From positions 754,265-818,264 of the forward strand of contig QAOA01001251.1 of NCBI GenBank assembly GCA_003255065.1: 64,000 nucleotides of DNA. The letters run 5' to 3'. A program made the translations under genes and the position numbers. Source of the DNA: Cercis canadensis. Taxonomy: Eukaryota; Streptophyta; Magnoliopsida; Fabales; Fabaceae. This document shows, piece by piece, positions 25,149 to 38,388 of the stretch. The notes under the pieces were generated by a model that was given only the letters and a program-made list of their open reading frames with translations, ran no database searches and had not been told where the DNA came from. Within the stretch, counting starts at the first letter, position 1, and every line of letters starts with the position of its first letter.

Positions 25149-27253
25149 TGGATATCTATTTTAGGATGGTATTGACTCTTCAAATTCAATGAGTCCAACA
25201 AAAAAAAAAAAAGTATTGTTAGCATTGAAAATAAAGATCTCTCATTATGTTGCAAGATGTGGAATATTCCTTTCAAGTTAAATCTTTTGCTTCATGCTTG
25301 CTTCCCAAGGGTTATTGACAAGATGTGGAATGTTACCCATTTAGTATCAAGGGTTTCATCGCAATCTAACTGTAGAAATATATTCTATTGTTATTTTGTC
25401 AAAGATCTTATCTCTGCACTAGAAACTTTGTCTCCCAACATAAATCATAACCCTTCTCATATTGATCTTACATGGTGGATTTGGATTGCTAGAAACATTG
25501 AATGAATCTGTGTTGTCTGTCATGTTGATTTTGTAAGGAAGCAGAGATTTAGAAGCAGCAGGTAGACTTCACTCATGCACAGCTGCTCATGTGTAGTATA
25601 TTAAGAAATTCAGTGTTCAGTACCTCAGCTTTGGCAACTGCCTAACAATTATTGATCTAATGAATAACTGATATGCAGTAGTAAATCTCCTCCTTAATAC
25701 TTAAGAAGATTCTGATTGACATTTACAATTGTGTTTTGCAGATCATGGCCATGGTCCAAAGAGGAGAGAAGCCTTCTAACATAAGAGTAAATGTTAATGC
25801 TTTATATTTTATGTTTAGCTTTTTTATGCGGTAATCTTTAATTTTATATCGCACTGGGTTTTAATGCAGGATATAAATGATGCGCCCCCCAACCCTAATC
25901 AGCAACCATCAAATCCTCGCTTTACTCCTAAAACCAAGGTTTGTTTTTAAAGATATTGCTTTGATTTTGCTAAATATTTTAGGTTTATGAACTACTCTCT
26001 CTATGACCGAGCTTCATAAGTTACAAATCTTTGGACTTTGTTTGGGTTCATCTTTGAAGAGTTTCTGTCTTATGAACCCACCTGCAGCATGATGATTCCT
26101 AGGTTCTGGCATTGAGATGGCTGAACATGTTATATGAAGATTAATGTCTTTATAATTGGACCATCATGGAAAATACAGTTGATCTAATGATTAACTTCAT
26201 TCCCAGTTTATGTTTTGATATGATAATAACCTTTAAACTTACAGAAATAGGTAGTTCAATTCGCTTTCAACTTTTGGGATAAGTCTTTACGGCTCCTTTT
26301 CTTAAGAAAACCACTTGAGCATGTGGGATTATTATAATATTTATACGGGCCACTAGGTCCTCTTCCTAAAATATTTTGCCCTTTATATACATCTGAAATA
26401 TCTTTTAATTGCATTTGTCATCAGTTTTATTGAAGTTTATTTAAGCTGAAATAGGGAAAAGGATTTGAAGCAAATGAAAAATTAATGATTTGTATGTGTG
26501 CCATGTATTAGTATACCAAGGCTGGAAGAAAGGTTATCATGTATTTGATTTGAAAGCTGTAACAGGCTTTGAGATGTATTAATATACTACATTGCTTGAA
26601 CCTTTTAGGGATTTTTTTGATGTGGCTTCTAATCAATACAAGACATATTATAAGAGTTAATGATATCTCTTGTAAAAAGTAGGAATTAGGCATGATTCTA
26701 AACATTCCTCCCCTGGCGGTATCAATTTGTGTGAATTGTGAAACTGATTACTGCTTCATCTTGTCCTGGGTAGCCTTGGGAGGTTGGTCAAGTGCAAAAC
26801 TCCTCTACCCAAGTGCTTCAGTATCAAGTAAATGGTGAAGACTTGAATTACAATGTTCAAGGCAGCATTCAATCAAATGGTGACACCCCAGTGCCCTGGT
26901 GGGAAAGGAAAAATGTCAGAATCAGGGAGATTGATAATGAAAATGAGCATAATGCAGCGTCTTATGGTGCTCAATCCAGTCAGCAGCCAGTGCAACGTGC
27001 TTGGGTTCCTCCTCAGCCTCCTCCAATAGCAATGGCGGAGGCTGCAGAAGCCATCAGACGCCCAAAGCAAATGGTCCAGCAGGAACAAGCGCCAGATGAT
27101 CAGTCAGTAGCTCAGTCTTCAGACAAGTCTGATGAGGTGATCACAATTAAAACATCTGAATATGAAGGTGCAATAGAGAGCAGCAGCGTCAGCTCTGTGC
27201 TCAGCTCTGGTGAGATACAAGAAGAACAAGAAAACAAACATGAAGATAAATGA
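22308..27253 (+). CDS. PEX14: peroxisomal membrane protein PEX14
   Basis: Twelve exons: 22308-22365, 22670-22920, 23054-23093, 23246-23448, 23659-23848, 23983-24072, 24434-24507, 24628-24670, 24755-24822, 25742-25786, 25870-25938 and 26774-27253. All join in frame to give 536 residues. PEX14 is the docking factor on the peroxisome membrane for cargo-loaded PEX5. The conserved N-terminal domain (about 55-103) includes [20 protein letters not shown] and the [16 protein letters not shown] helix. One hydrophobic segment lies at about 164-183, and an Ala/Glu/Lys-rich probable coiled coil at about 185-275. The plant PEX14 block [19 protein letters not shown] spans exons 9 and 10, followed by a PWE motif and a Gln/Ser-rich tail. 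The start context (GAACATGGCC) is good. Intron 9 (24823-25741) contains a poly(A) run broken by an N, so its true length is uncertain. Confidence 0.95.
24154..24228. repeat. imperfect 45-bp tandem repeat in a PEX14 intron
   Basis: A 30-base unit starting TGTACATTTGTTAAAAATTC at 24154 recurs at 24199 with a few substitutions, both ending in CAAGT.ATCCT. It lies inside the sixth PEX14 intron. It is probably a small local duplication. Confidence 0.7.
25085..25146. repeat. poly(A) run with an N in PEX14 intron 9
   Basis: A run of A on both sides of the N at 25113. This is an assembly join in a homopolymer, so the length is not reliable. Confidence 0.9.
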
Positions 27254-29510
27254 AATCGGATCATTTTACTTGATTAGCTTTATCCACCATACCAATGTAT
27301 GTAAGTTCCAAATGGTAGCTTGAAACAGTCTTGTTGCATAGTCACATGTTTATGATGCACCTCTGCCAAACATCAAATATGCCTTCTTTTTTGAGAGAAT
27401 AATGTTTTTTTTAATTTATTTATCTATGTGATGAGAATAATGTTGTAACTAGAAGAAAATAGTGAAGTTATATGGTGAACATATATTTTGCTTGTGAACC
27501 AATGTTGGTTTGAGCCTTGAGAGCATTAGCTTTGCCAGAAGCAAGACGAGGAAGCAGAGCCGACCTGTGCTTAACCTTAGCATGCTGACTAATTATTGAA
27601 ATTACATTATTCTCTAATCAGATTAAGTTAACTTATACTTTAATTTAAAATTTCTACCTATGAACAATTTCTCAACCTCTCCCTGCCCCTCCTCCCCTCC
27701 CAAAACACAATAAAAAGAAAAAGAAAAAAAGGGGCAAAAATGGAAAAGTAAATGATAAGAGAGAAAAATCTCTTTTGTCTTTGTATTCTTCGAGAGCACA
27801 CTACATAGAACTTTTCTTACGAGTGCTAAGAGTTGGCTTCCATTATAGATTAACAGCAAGTCTGCAAGCATGTCACTTATTTTTCTTTTTTATTTCTCAT
27901 GAATCATGTCACTTCAATCACCTTCCACTATACAGGCCAAACTAGGAAGACGAGGGATCTTCTTGACCGTAAATCTATTAAATGCGTGCTATCATTTAAT
28001 ATACCTTATTGCTTTCGTTATATAGTTTTTTTAAAGTGCAAGTGATTTGTATAGTAAAACTCACTATGAAAGATAGTGCATTTGACAACGAAGCCAACTT
28101 ATCATAACTTAAAATATTTTAATTCAACATATTCCTTAATGATTGGTGATTCTCTCATTTCTTTTGGAAAAACATGGAATATGTGAAAAGCACTAATTTC
28201 GATTTTTTTTCTAAAGTGTCTTTTTTTATTTGGGAATGATCTGAAGAATAAAAGTAGACTAATTTAATATATTCTTTTTTATTGTAGAGAATAATTTTAT
28301 CTTTGAACATATTAAAACTAATTTTTTAAAATAAAAATATAAACTTGTTGCTAGGATTTTTAAAATTACGTAATTATTATTTCAAAATGTCATCTCAATA
28401 AAAGTTACGAGTATGGCCAAAGAAAAAAACTAGGAGTTTTTTATTTTCATCCTCATGTATTGGCTTCCAAATGAATAGAACAAGATGAATAGTTTTTTAA
28501 TTTCCATTTAGTTTTTCCCCTAATTTGTTTTACAAATATAACCTTTAAGAATGAGTAGTTTCTACTTTCTATCCATTTTAGGAAGCAATTCATTTCACCA
28601 TAATCTAATCGTTTGCATCCATAAGAGGTTAAAGGAGCAATAATATTCCATACCACCTATTTACAATAAAAAAAATTGAGTGTGCGACAAAATTTCATTT
28701 CCTGCATTTTATGAAGCATATACCATTATTTTGAATGACGTAATTTGACATAATTTCTTTAAAATTAATATTTCCTGGTTTGATTATCACATCTTTCATG
28801 TGTTTGTCCTATTGTTTGGTGGATTTAATATCATCCTAATTTTGATTAAACTCCCCAAGATAATCGAATAATTTCTTGACTTGGAAAAGTAACAAGTTTG
28901 ATTCGCTGCATCTTGCATGAGAATCATGCTATTGCTGGCATACAGCGTCGTTGTCTGCACCTGCCATGGTTTTAGCACTTCTCCATTTATTGTCTTGTAT
29001 TGTGTACTGCTTCATGTTCATGAAACACGACACCATTATTTTGAATGAAATAATTTCACATAATTTTTTCAAATTTAATTTTTCCTTTGCAAATTCTTTC
29101 CAAAATCCATCATTCCATCATGACCTTTCTATGTGAAAATTAATCCTTGAAGAAGCTTTAATTCAACATTTTTTTTTTGGTGAATTCATTAATTTAAGAC
29201 TTTAAGAAGACCTGTGTATCACGTGTTTGAAGTAAACAGTAAGACTGAACTTGCCAACTTGGGACGATAGATAACAGTAACTTAGTATTTTTCTCATTGT
29301 TTTTGTACCGAAAATGGAGAATGGTCGGTTTATCTCATAAAAGAAAAAGTTGTAGGGAAACAGCGTTGAAGAATAATGGAGGTGAGTAAGAGCGCTGATT
29401 CCTCAGTTCTCGCACTCGTCTCATCTCTATTTCGTCCTTATTCATTGCTCTAACAATTAATAATTGGCTAATGGGCACTTCCCATTTTTCCCTGAATAAA
29501 AAGAATACTA
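27254..29510. other. intergenic between PEX14 and DXR
   Basis: AT-rich DNA with no gene seen. It holds two similar 56-bp blocks (28721-28776 and 29031-29086; listed separately). The last part is the DXR promoter region. Confidence 0.55.
28721..29086. repeat. pair of diverged 56-bp direct repeats, 310 bp apart
   Basis: The blocks 28721-28776 and 29031-29086 share ACCATTATTTTGAATGA, then TAATTT.ACATAATTT and a TTTCCT end, with scattered differences. Both lie upstream of DXR. The origin is unknown: it could be a local duplication or two ends of a decayed insertion. Confidence 0.65.
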
Positions 29511-29515
29511 AAAAC

Positions 29516-29523
29516 TATAAATA
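29516..29523 (+). promoter_or_regulatory. TATA box of the DXR gene
   Basis: TATAAATA lies about 228 nt before the DXR ATG, implying a leader of roughly 190-200 nt. The sequence is close to consensus and the position is plausible. Confidence 0.6.
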
Positions 29524-29743
29524 ACACTTCCTATTCCCTAATGCTAAAAACCATATCTTAATTCTTTGGGTATTTGACTGTGCAATTCTTAGACCACATA
29601 CAAATTCCGGCATTTTGGTTTTCATTTTTCTCTCTGTCTTTCGCGCTACTTTGTTTGCGGATAGCGTACCTCGACAACACCGTACACTCCAATTCTTCTT
29701 TTCATCTTCAACTTGAAGTGGGTTTGGCTACGGTTCTTTTCTC

Positions 29744-32700
29744 ATGGCTCTGAATTTGCCGTCTCCAGCTGAAGTCAAGTCTCTATTTTTCTCCGATTCC
29801 CTCAAATCTAACAACCTGACCAAATTCCTAGGTTCTTTCTCGTCTCCTTGTCATAGTTATCGCTCTGGTTCCTTATATCATGCTGAAAAGGTTGTTGCTT
29901 TTTTGTTAAAAGATAATAGCTTTACAAACACCCTATTTATTTGTGTTGAATTACGTTTTCTTGGTTTATTTTTACCTTAATTATACTATCTCTTATGTGG
30001 ATTTTTTCTTTCTTTCTACTATTTTGTTTTACATAAACTATACTGTCATTTAGTTTTTGCTTACAGAAGCAATAATCTCTATGTTCCTTTAGCGTTTCAT
30101 AGTTTTCTGTTGTGTTTTATATGTAAACTATTATTGATTACTGATTACTCTTGACTCTACGGTAATATTCTATTATGTTGTGTTGAAACAATTTTTATAA
30201 TTCTGTTTCATTGTCAATTATATGGTAAGTTCACTTTCATTATATTCTGATTGCAGGTGGTTTTGCTTTGAAGAGAAAAGATTGTGGAGCAACAGTTGGA
30301 AGACGAATTTATTGCTCCGTGCAGACACCACCTCCAGCCTGGCCAGGACGAGCGGTTCCTGAGACAGGTCGTAAGACATGGGAGGGTCCAAAACCCATCT
30401 CAATCGTAGGATCTACTGGTTCCATTGGAACTCAGGTATAATTGGAATCTCCCTCCAAGATTAATTATAGCTTGGCTTTCCTTAATCTCTTTCATATAAT
30501 GCATCTTTTCCCTTGCATGCATTTTTAGACACTAGATATAGTGGCTGAGAATCCAGATAAATTTAAAGTTGTGGCGCTAGCAGCTGGTTCAAACATTACT
30601 CTTCTTGCAGATCAGGTAAATACCATACTCCAAGCATGTAATAGAGGTTTCAGTTGCTTTGTTTTGCTGTTTATAGCCAGCATTAAAGATGAAATTTTTG
30701 TAGCCTAAATTGATTTGTTTTAGCTACTCCCATGATTAATTTTAAAGACAGACTTGGTCTTTAAAACTAAATGATCCAGGATGGTTGAATTCTCAGTTAA
30801 TTTATCTCTATTTTAAAATTCCAACATAAAAAATCTCACCTTTTCTTATATTTACATTGGACAGGTGAAGACATTCAGGCCTCAACTTGTTGCTGTTAGA
30901 AATGAGTCCCTAATTGATGAACTCAAGGAGGCTTTGGCTGATGTTGATCAAAAACCTGAGATCATCCCCGGAGAGCAAGGAGTCATTGAGGTGAACATCT
31001 GATTTGTCTCGTATAATTTGGCTTATGGAGCTGGTATTCTTTTTCCTAACCTACCTAAATATTTCAAGGTTGCTCGTCACCCTGATGCGGTCACTGTAGT
31101 TACAGGAATAGTAGGTTGTGCAGGACTAAAGGTAACTTTTTTTCCTGTTTTTACCCCTTCTTGATAACCAATCTTTTAGCTATACTACATATCTTTTATA
31201 ATAACTTTATTGATCCGCATTGACAAGTCAAAAAAAAAATCTGTTCATGGGGAGGTGGACTCATATTATTTTAACTTATGGCCTTAATTAATTGTTTGAT
31301 AGAACAAATAACAATTAGAGCTTAAAGTTCATGGATGTCATTCATTATATAATAATTATGACTTCTGTGCCAGAGATAATAGTTAGAAAAGAGAAAAAAA
31401 AGTAGAAGGAAGTATAAGAAAAATGTGTATAATCGCCCATTGCTTGCTTCATCCACTAATCTTCTTCAGTTGCACTTTTTGCTATTTTGTTCTCTATGCT
31501 TCTATATAAAGTAAGATAATGATTATTTTTATATTAATAAAATTCTTTGCAAGATTAATTAGAGAGAAAAGGCACTAAACTATAATGCTATCAGTCATCA
31601 GAAACAGATATTAGACAGCTGAGACTCCTCTCATTATTTTCTTAGCCAACGGTTGCTGCAATAGAAGCAGGGAAAGACATAGCTTTGGCCAACAAAGAGA
31701 CACTAATAGCTGGAGGTCCTTTTGTTCTTCCTCTTGCTCACAAGCATAACATAAAAATCCTTCCAGCTGATTCAGAACATTCTGCCATTTTTCAGGTAGG
31801 AAAGCAGATCATCTATCAATAGTTGTGTATGTGCAATGATCTTCAAGGGATTCTAGATAGGGCCACCTCAATTACACATATTATTCTCTGTATCTTTTAC
31901 CTTGTACTCAAGTAATTATTATCATCAAGCTCCACTATTTGCTGCTGATAAATACTGTAGCTTAAAGGATTTTCCTCTATGCAGTGTATCCAGGGATTGT
32001 CGGAGGGTGCACTTCGGCGAATCATTTTAACCGCATCTGGTGGTGCTTTCAGGTGAGGAAACCTAGGGTGTGTTTGATTCTGTTTTTGTTTTTAAAAATT
32101 ATTTTTGAAAACAGCCCTATCAAACAAGTTTTTTTGTTTTATTTTTTTCAAAAACAACAAACAGTTTTTAAAAATTGAAATCAAACAGACCCCTAGTTTC
32201 AGAAGAGTTTTGAAAGTTGTCTGATGAAGGCTATATGGAGCATGTTAATTATTGTCTTGGGGAATTGAAGTCAAATTGCAATTCTTTCTGTGGAAAATAC
32301 ACTTAATTTTCTTAAATGTGTTTGGATTTGTGCATGTTTAAATGAGACATGGTTTCACTACTCTATGTTTGTTATACGTTTGAAGCATTTCTTTTTCTAG
32401 ATAGAAGGGTATTTAAGGGAAGAAATGGCACTCTAAACTTGTGATTGTTGTCAACTTGTCATGTTATGTCAGCGATCTGTTTGAATCAATATTCTTTTAT
32501 TGTGGAAAACTTTAAATTCTTCCATCTTATTGATGTTTCTAGGTTCTACATATTCAAACCGAAATTAAATTATTTACTCCTGTGGTGATTGACAGGGATT
32601 TGCCTGTTGATAAACTTAAAGACGTTAAAGTTGCTGATGCATTAAAGCATCCCAACTGGAATATGGGAAAAAAGATAACTGTGGACTCTGCTACCCTTTT

Positions 32701-34144
32701 CAACAAGGTTCGTTTCTTTCTGATATCAATAGTTTGGATGAAAAAAATGCTGTATTCTGAATCTATCTAATATTGTGTTCTAAATTTCATAGCTCTAATA
32801 TAAATTTTTTCTACTTCTTGACAGGGTCTAGAAGTAATTGAGGCTCATTACTTGTTTGGAGCTGAATATGATGATATTGAAATTGTCATTCATCCACAAT
32901 CTATCATACATTCAATGGTTGAGACACAGGTTTAACTCTTCACGTTGTTGTGTTGGCTAATGTTATTAATATACATGCACACACTTACATACATGCTGAA
33001 CAATAATGCCTACAAGTCCCAGGATTGAAAGAGACAAAGATCACTAAATCTTGCTTTATCTTAATCCTTCTCTCGTACTAATTTATTTGTTATTTCCAGG
33101 ATTCATCTGTTCTGGCACAGTTGGGGTGGCCTGACATGCGCTTACCAATCCTCTATACAATGTCTTGGCCAGACAGAATTTATTGCTCTGAACTAACTTG
33201 GCCTCGCCTTGATCTTTGCAAGTACTATCTTTTTCCCCTGCACCTTAAATGTTTCAACTCCCTGAAACTCTTTCGTTTAGAGATGGGTTAGTTTACTTGA
33301 AAAACACACAAAAATAATTCTTCATGTTTGTGTGTATCTAAAAAAATTCCTTGCAAGAAAGACGAATTGGAGTTAATTCATTCAATTGAATCGAAATTGG
33401 CATGCTTTGCAAACTTTGTTATTAATTTATTTATGCAGCTATATTAATATATCAAATTTGATCACACAGGCTTGGTTCACTAACATTTAAAGCTCCTGAC
33501 AATGTGAAATATCCATCCGTGAATCTTGCCTACGCAGCTGGGCGTGCAGGAGGCACTATGACAGGAGTTCTTAGTGCAGCAAATGAGAAAGCTGTAGAAC
33601 TGTTTATTGATGAGAAGTAAGTATCGTAGTTACTTTCCTTATTAAGTGTTGCAGTGAGAATTTCACAGTATATTAATGTTTCCATGGACTTCTCTTCACG
33701 GAAATTGCTCTTATGTGATGGGTATAGAAGATGTGAACCTATTAGACAGCCAAGGCCCCCAGCCTCTGCTTACTGACTGAGGAGGATGCAGCGAGGCTAA
33801 ATTTTTTTTGAATAGTCATGCAAAATTCTTTACTTAGTCGTGTGTCATGTGGTCTATTGTTACGTAGTTGATGGATTGGATATTTTATCAGCTTTTCTTA
33901 ACGTCTTCAATTCTTTACTTGCATGTCTTCTTGACAACATGAATCCTCCTTTGACTGTCTGTTTTGCTTTTCCAGGATTAGTTATCTGGATATATTCAAG
34001 GTTGTGGAGCTAACATGTGAAAAGCATCAAAATGAATTGATTGTCTCGCCTTCGCTTGAGGAAATTATTCATTATGACCTGTGGGCACGAAAATACGCTG
34101 CTAGTTTGCATAGCACTTCCAGTTTGACTCCTATTCCTGCATGA
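29744..34144 (+). CDS. DXR: 1-deoxy-D-xylulose 5-phosphate reductoisomerase, plastid
   Basis: Twelve exons: 29744-29831, 30257-30435, 30529-30615, 30865-30990, 31069-31131, 31646-31795, 31985-32052, 32596-32707, 32825-32929, 33100-33221, 33470-33616 and 33976-34144. They give 471 residues, close to the 477 of Arabidopsis DXR. The enzyme uses NADPH to turn DXP into MEP, the committed step of the plastid isoprenoid pathway. Visible motifs are a Ser-rich transit peptide ending near CSV (49-51), the plant PPPAWPGRA block (54-62), the NADPH site GSTGSIG (81-87), the metal/substrate motif [12 protein letters not shown], and [20 protein letters not shown]. The first intron has two in-phase donors: after 29831 (chosen, because it yields [10 protein letters not shown] as in homologues) and after 29867 (adds 12 residues). 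A 127-bp MITE sits in intron 7. AATAAA at about 34306 may serve as the poly(A) signal. Confidence 0.95.
32066..32192. mobile_element. 127-bp Tourist-like MITE in DXR intron 7
   Basis: The left end GGGTGTGTTTGATTCTG and the reverse complement of the right end (GGGTCTGTTTGATTTC) form a terminal inverted repeat. CTA at 32063-32065 and at 32193-32195 is a 3-bp target duplication. The interior is AT-rich and non-coding. The short length, GGG ends and 3-bp duplication fit a PIF/Harbinger (Tourist-type) MITE. The 3-bp duplication alone is weak evidence; the terminal repeat is the stronger sign. Confidence 0.75.
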
Positions 34145-36202
34145 GACTTATTAAAGAACTGGTGGGTGCGGCGGATTACTGCCAACTACTAGCGCACTTC
34201 ATCCCAATTTCTGCTGGCATTGAGCAATTGTATCATATGTAGGTTTACAAAGTATGTATTCCGAAAGATGCTTTCCAATGTATGAATGCTCCCCAGCTAT
34301 TGAAAAATAAAAATAGGTTTCGATTAATGGAATATTAGATTTTACAATGGTTATTGCCTGACTAAGGAAAATGTTGCAACTTATATTTTTCTTCTTCTTC
34401 GTCTAAGATGGATGATATCGGCTCAATTATTGTTCTATGTTCTAAAGTGCTGCTTTGAACTTCATTCATTCACTTTCTGAATGTAAGAAAGGCTGCTTTG
34501 AACAATACTTTTCTTTCCTTCCCCTTTAAAGTGACTTGCTTCAAAGTAGAAAAACATGCAATTATTTACCTTTTTGTTGTCTTCTCTGTTGATAGCAGTG
34601 CTTCTCTCCTGAGATGCCAGAAAGTTGGTAGCTTTCAATTCAAACTAGTTGGGCTGGGAAACACGTTGGTGTGAAGACATAACAGTGAGCCCACTCCAAT
34701 TTTGCTGTTGTGCTCGAAGCAAGTTAACACAGATATTGGGAATGAGAAGGATCAACACCTCAAGGTGGTGGAATGGGTGGGGCCTTATGGGATTTTGACA
34801 TGCATTTATTTAAAATAAATGATGAGATTGCAAGGTGTTACGACTCACTGGCCTATGGCCTATGTCTTCACAGATATTTGACAAGGAAACAGTAAGATGC
34901 AGCAACACATGACCTGACCCCAGTTACATTGCTTACTTCTTTGCACTGCTAAAAGCTTGTTTATGAAATTACTCGCAGCTTTTTCAATCTGATGAAATGC
35001 TTTTCAGCAATCTTCTATTGCAGACAGCCAACAAATACATTTGAATTCAAACTAATACACACGCGCCCAAAAAGAGTTAAATGCTATATCACTTGGTGCA
35101 AGAATGGCATAGAATAAGAAAATGCCTCTTCATTCTTCAATAATAATATAGGCAGGGTCGGAGAATTCCGGGAGCCGGCAACGGCATCTTATCTTATACA
35201 ATGCCTCCCTATCATTTCCTGTGTTAAATACTTTGATTACATATTCACAATTACTTTTCTGTTATTCATTATAAGGAAAATCTCATATTTAGGGGCAATC
35301 CAAAAGATATCTTTAAATGGCAAAAAGTAGAGAGGACGAGAGAGAGTATCTTGAAGGAGAGATTCGTATGCTGGAGTTGATGATGCTGATTAATACGTTG
35401 TAGATAAAAGTAGATAATAATGAAGGCAAGGACATGGACTTTGTCTGCCATTCATTTTACAACAAAGAGCATACGCCAATACATTGAACTCGCCAGGGCC
35501 TTCCACTTAAAGCTTTCACATTGAACATTTCCACTTCCTTCTTCACATTTCACGTTCACCCACTCAATCCCCATTTAAAGCTTCTATACTTTGGGCTTTT
35601 GCCCCGTTTAATCACAAATAAAATAAAATAAAATACAGAGCAGAAATGGATAAGGTTATGATCTATTTCAATATTAATTTTAGAATAATATTATTCCTAC
35701 TATTCAATATCTCATAATTTATTATATTGTGGGTCTAATTGAATTTAAGTGATTAAAAAAAGTATTAGTGAATCTTATTAAAATATGTAAAGTGTATATT
35801 AAATTAAAATTTATAATAATAAAAAAAGTTATAAGTATAACGTTCCTCTTTAATTTCAGAATGAGAATAATAGCTTTTGAAGAGTATAACTGATTATCCA
35901 TTTTTGTAAAAAGAAAAAGTCAACCTTATTCAATAGAATAAATGAGATTGACAGAAAGATGGAAAGAATAGGTTTTTCCAAGTTTAGCTAAATAAAACGA
36001 AGGGTGGTGAGTGGTGAGGCGAAGAATCCATTTGCTACTCCATAACAATCCTTTGATCAACCAAATATGGATGAAAAGTAACAAAGAATCTTGAGAGAGC
36101 GAGATGAAGAGACAGTAGCAAATAGTGTAGGACATAAATTTTGTTCTATCAAACACGTTATTCGTTGTTATCACTGTTGACCCAAGATGCTGTTAGTCTT
36201 GC

Positions 36203-36235
36203 TTTTTTTTTTTTTTTTTTTTTTNTTTTTTTTTT
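36203..36235. repeat. poly(T) run with an N
   Basis: A homopolymer T run interrupted by the N at 36225. This is an assembly join in a homopolymer; its length is unreliable. Confidence 0.9.
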
Positions 36236-38356
36236 ATTGTGAAATCCTTACAATATCACTATCCTTATCAGTCACAAGGCTACATTTGCAGTGCTGAATT
36301 GGAAAAAAAAAAAGGTTTTTCTTCATTTTTTGATTCTAAGTAATCGAAAGGATTCTTCTTGTAAACTTCATTCAAGCCAATAAATTAATATCGGTTGGAC
36401 GAGCATGTGAGATGTAACAGGGAACATGCTTTCACATTATATATTATCTTAGCCAGAAGCTAAAAAGTTAGGTGATAATGCGAAAAGACCTTCCACGTAG
36501 CCAGAAGAAGATAATTTTATATATGCTGCTAAATTCAATTGCTAATGCTATTTCCCACTGTCTTCTCAATGCTCATTTATCTACTACATAACACATGTCA
36601 ACTCTTGTTCTGCCCTGGTTTTATCTGCTATATGCTCCAAATCCAAAATTCGGCTTCTTTTAACGGTTCCCAGTTCTCAGATGAGGAAGTGTTTACTTCC
36701 ATTCCATTCCAATTTGTTAGACAAAACTGCTCCCATGGTGTGTTATCCGCTGCTTGCTCCAAAAAGCAAACGAAAGTGTCTCTCTCCTGTCGTTTCCCTT
36801 TTGCTTTCACTTTATGCATTTTCCAATGTTGATAATAAAGCTTTTATTTTATGCACTGGAAAATTCCACAAAGGCCAAAGAGAGGAGACCTCTGACTCTG
36901 AGTCTTCCTAAGACCCAAGACCATCACTGTTATGTTTATTATCTTGTGTTCATTTGAAAACAAGTCACATTGCTTTGTCTTGTCCTCTCTGTTTCCAATA
37001 TTAATTATTAAATGGATTTTGTTACCAATTTTGTTTGGGATCTGGAAACCTCCGTTTCACCCAAGGAAGATAACAGCCAAAAACAACAATATTGTCCACC
37101 ACTTTATAGGCACGATATCCATGATATTGTGCTCCACATGACTTGTTTGCTCTTTCTAGTGTAATATATTGAAGGATGTAGCAAAAAGAAAGTTGTATTT
37201 GCAAATTTACGGTTTAATTTTTTACAAATTAATTAATACGTACTATTTTACATATTATTGGATATAAAACAATATTATACTTATTGAGATGAAAAAATTT
37301 AAATCATATAAAAATAGAGTTTAACTAAATAGTTTTAATAAATTTTGGTATTCTGAAGAGAGGTTATCTCGCTTTTAGATTAGGATATATCACAAATTTT
37401 AATAAAAATTTATTGTGGTAATTACAAATTATTTACTAAATAAGAACTATTTACAAGTGAAGTACTTTGATTTTTACCAATTAAACTGACTTTGTTGGTA
37501 AAATTTAAATTATGCTAATTATATTGATGTCTAGAAACTTACTTAAGAAAAAGAAAAAAAAGAGGAGAGAGGCCAAATAAAACAGTAAAATTTATTATGA
37601 AATTACACTTCACTTGCAATTGGGGATGCAAAGGTTTGGCAATTTAGCGTTGGGATTTATGCCAGAAAATTTTGAGACCTAGTGTTGGGTAGGATTTACA
37701 GCAGCTATGGGTAAACGCAATTGAGAAAAATTCTAGAGAAGTTGGAAGTCTTTAAGAAATTAACTGCTATCTTTTTAATTTGTCTCCTTCCATAATGGTT
37801 TGGTTGCCACCAACATTTAATAAGTCCGCTAACAACACTCTTTTATAAAGCCTAACCATCATTGACAGCTAACAAATTACTTTATCGATGCTTGCAAGAC
37901 TGGACAGACTTCCACACCAAATTTTTTTTTTTTTATATTGTCCAAATATTTAGAAAATTAACTGTCTTATATAAAATTGTTAAAATTACTTTATATAACA
38001 AAATTAATAAGTAATAATGTATTTCTTGATTCTTTTTTAAAAAAAAAAAAAAAACTAGACAGCAATACAAGATGGAAAACTCTGACTTTTTTCCTGGTTT
38101 CATTAAAAAAAAAATATATAGTGAAAATTCAACTTTTTGTTAAATGCAAGAGGAGGCCAAAAGCAATGATATGTCCAAAATTGAACATGGTTTCTAGAAG
38201 TTTAATTAGTTATCCCGGCACATTTCTTTGGTCAGAAAAAAGGTAGAATTAGGTTGAGAATTGAGATGGTAAATTAAGGAGACGGCAACATCTTGGATTT
38301 GTATTTCTTCAATCCAATAGCACTTGTCAATACTTTTTTAGATAGACTTGAAGCAC

Positions 38357-38388
38357 GATGAAGATGAAGATGAAGATGAAGATGAAGA
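38357..38388. repeat. GATGAA hexamer microsatellite
   Basis: About five tandem GATGAA units. It creates an Asp-Glu run in one frame, which I do not regard as coding. Confidence 0.85.
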
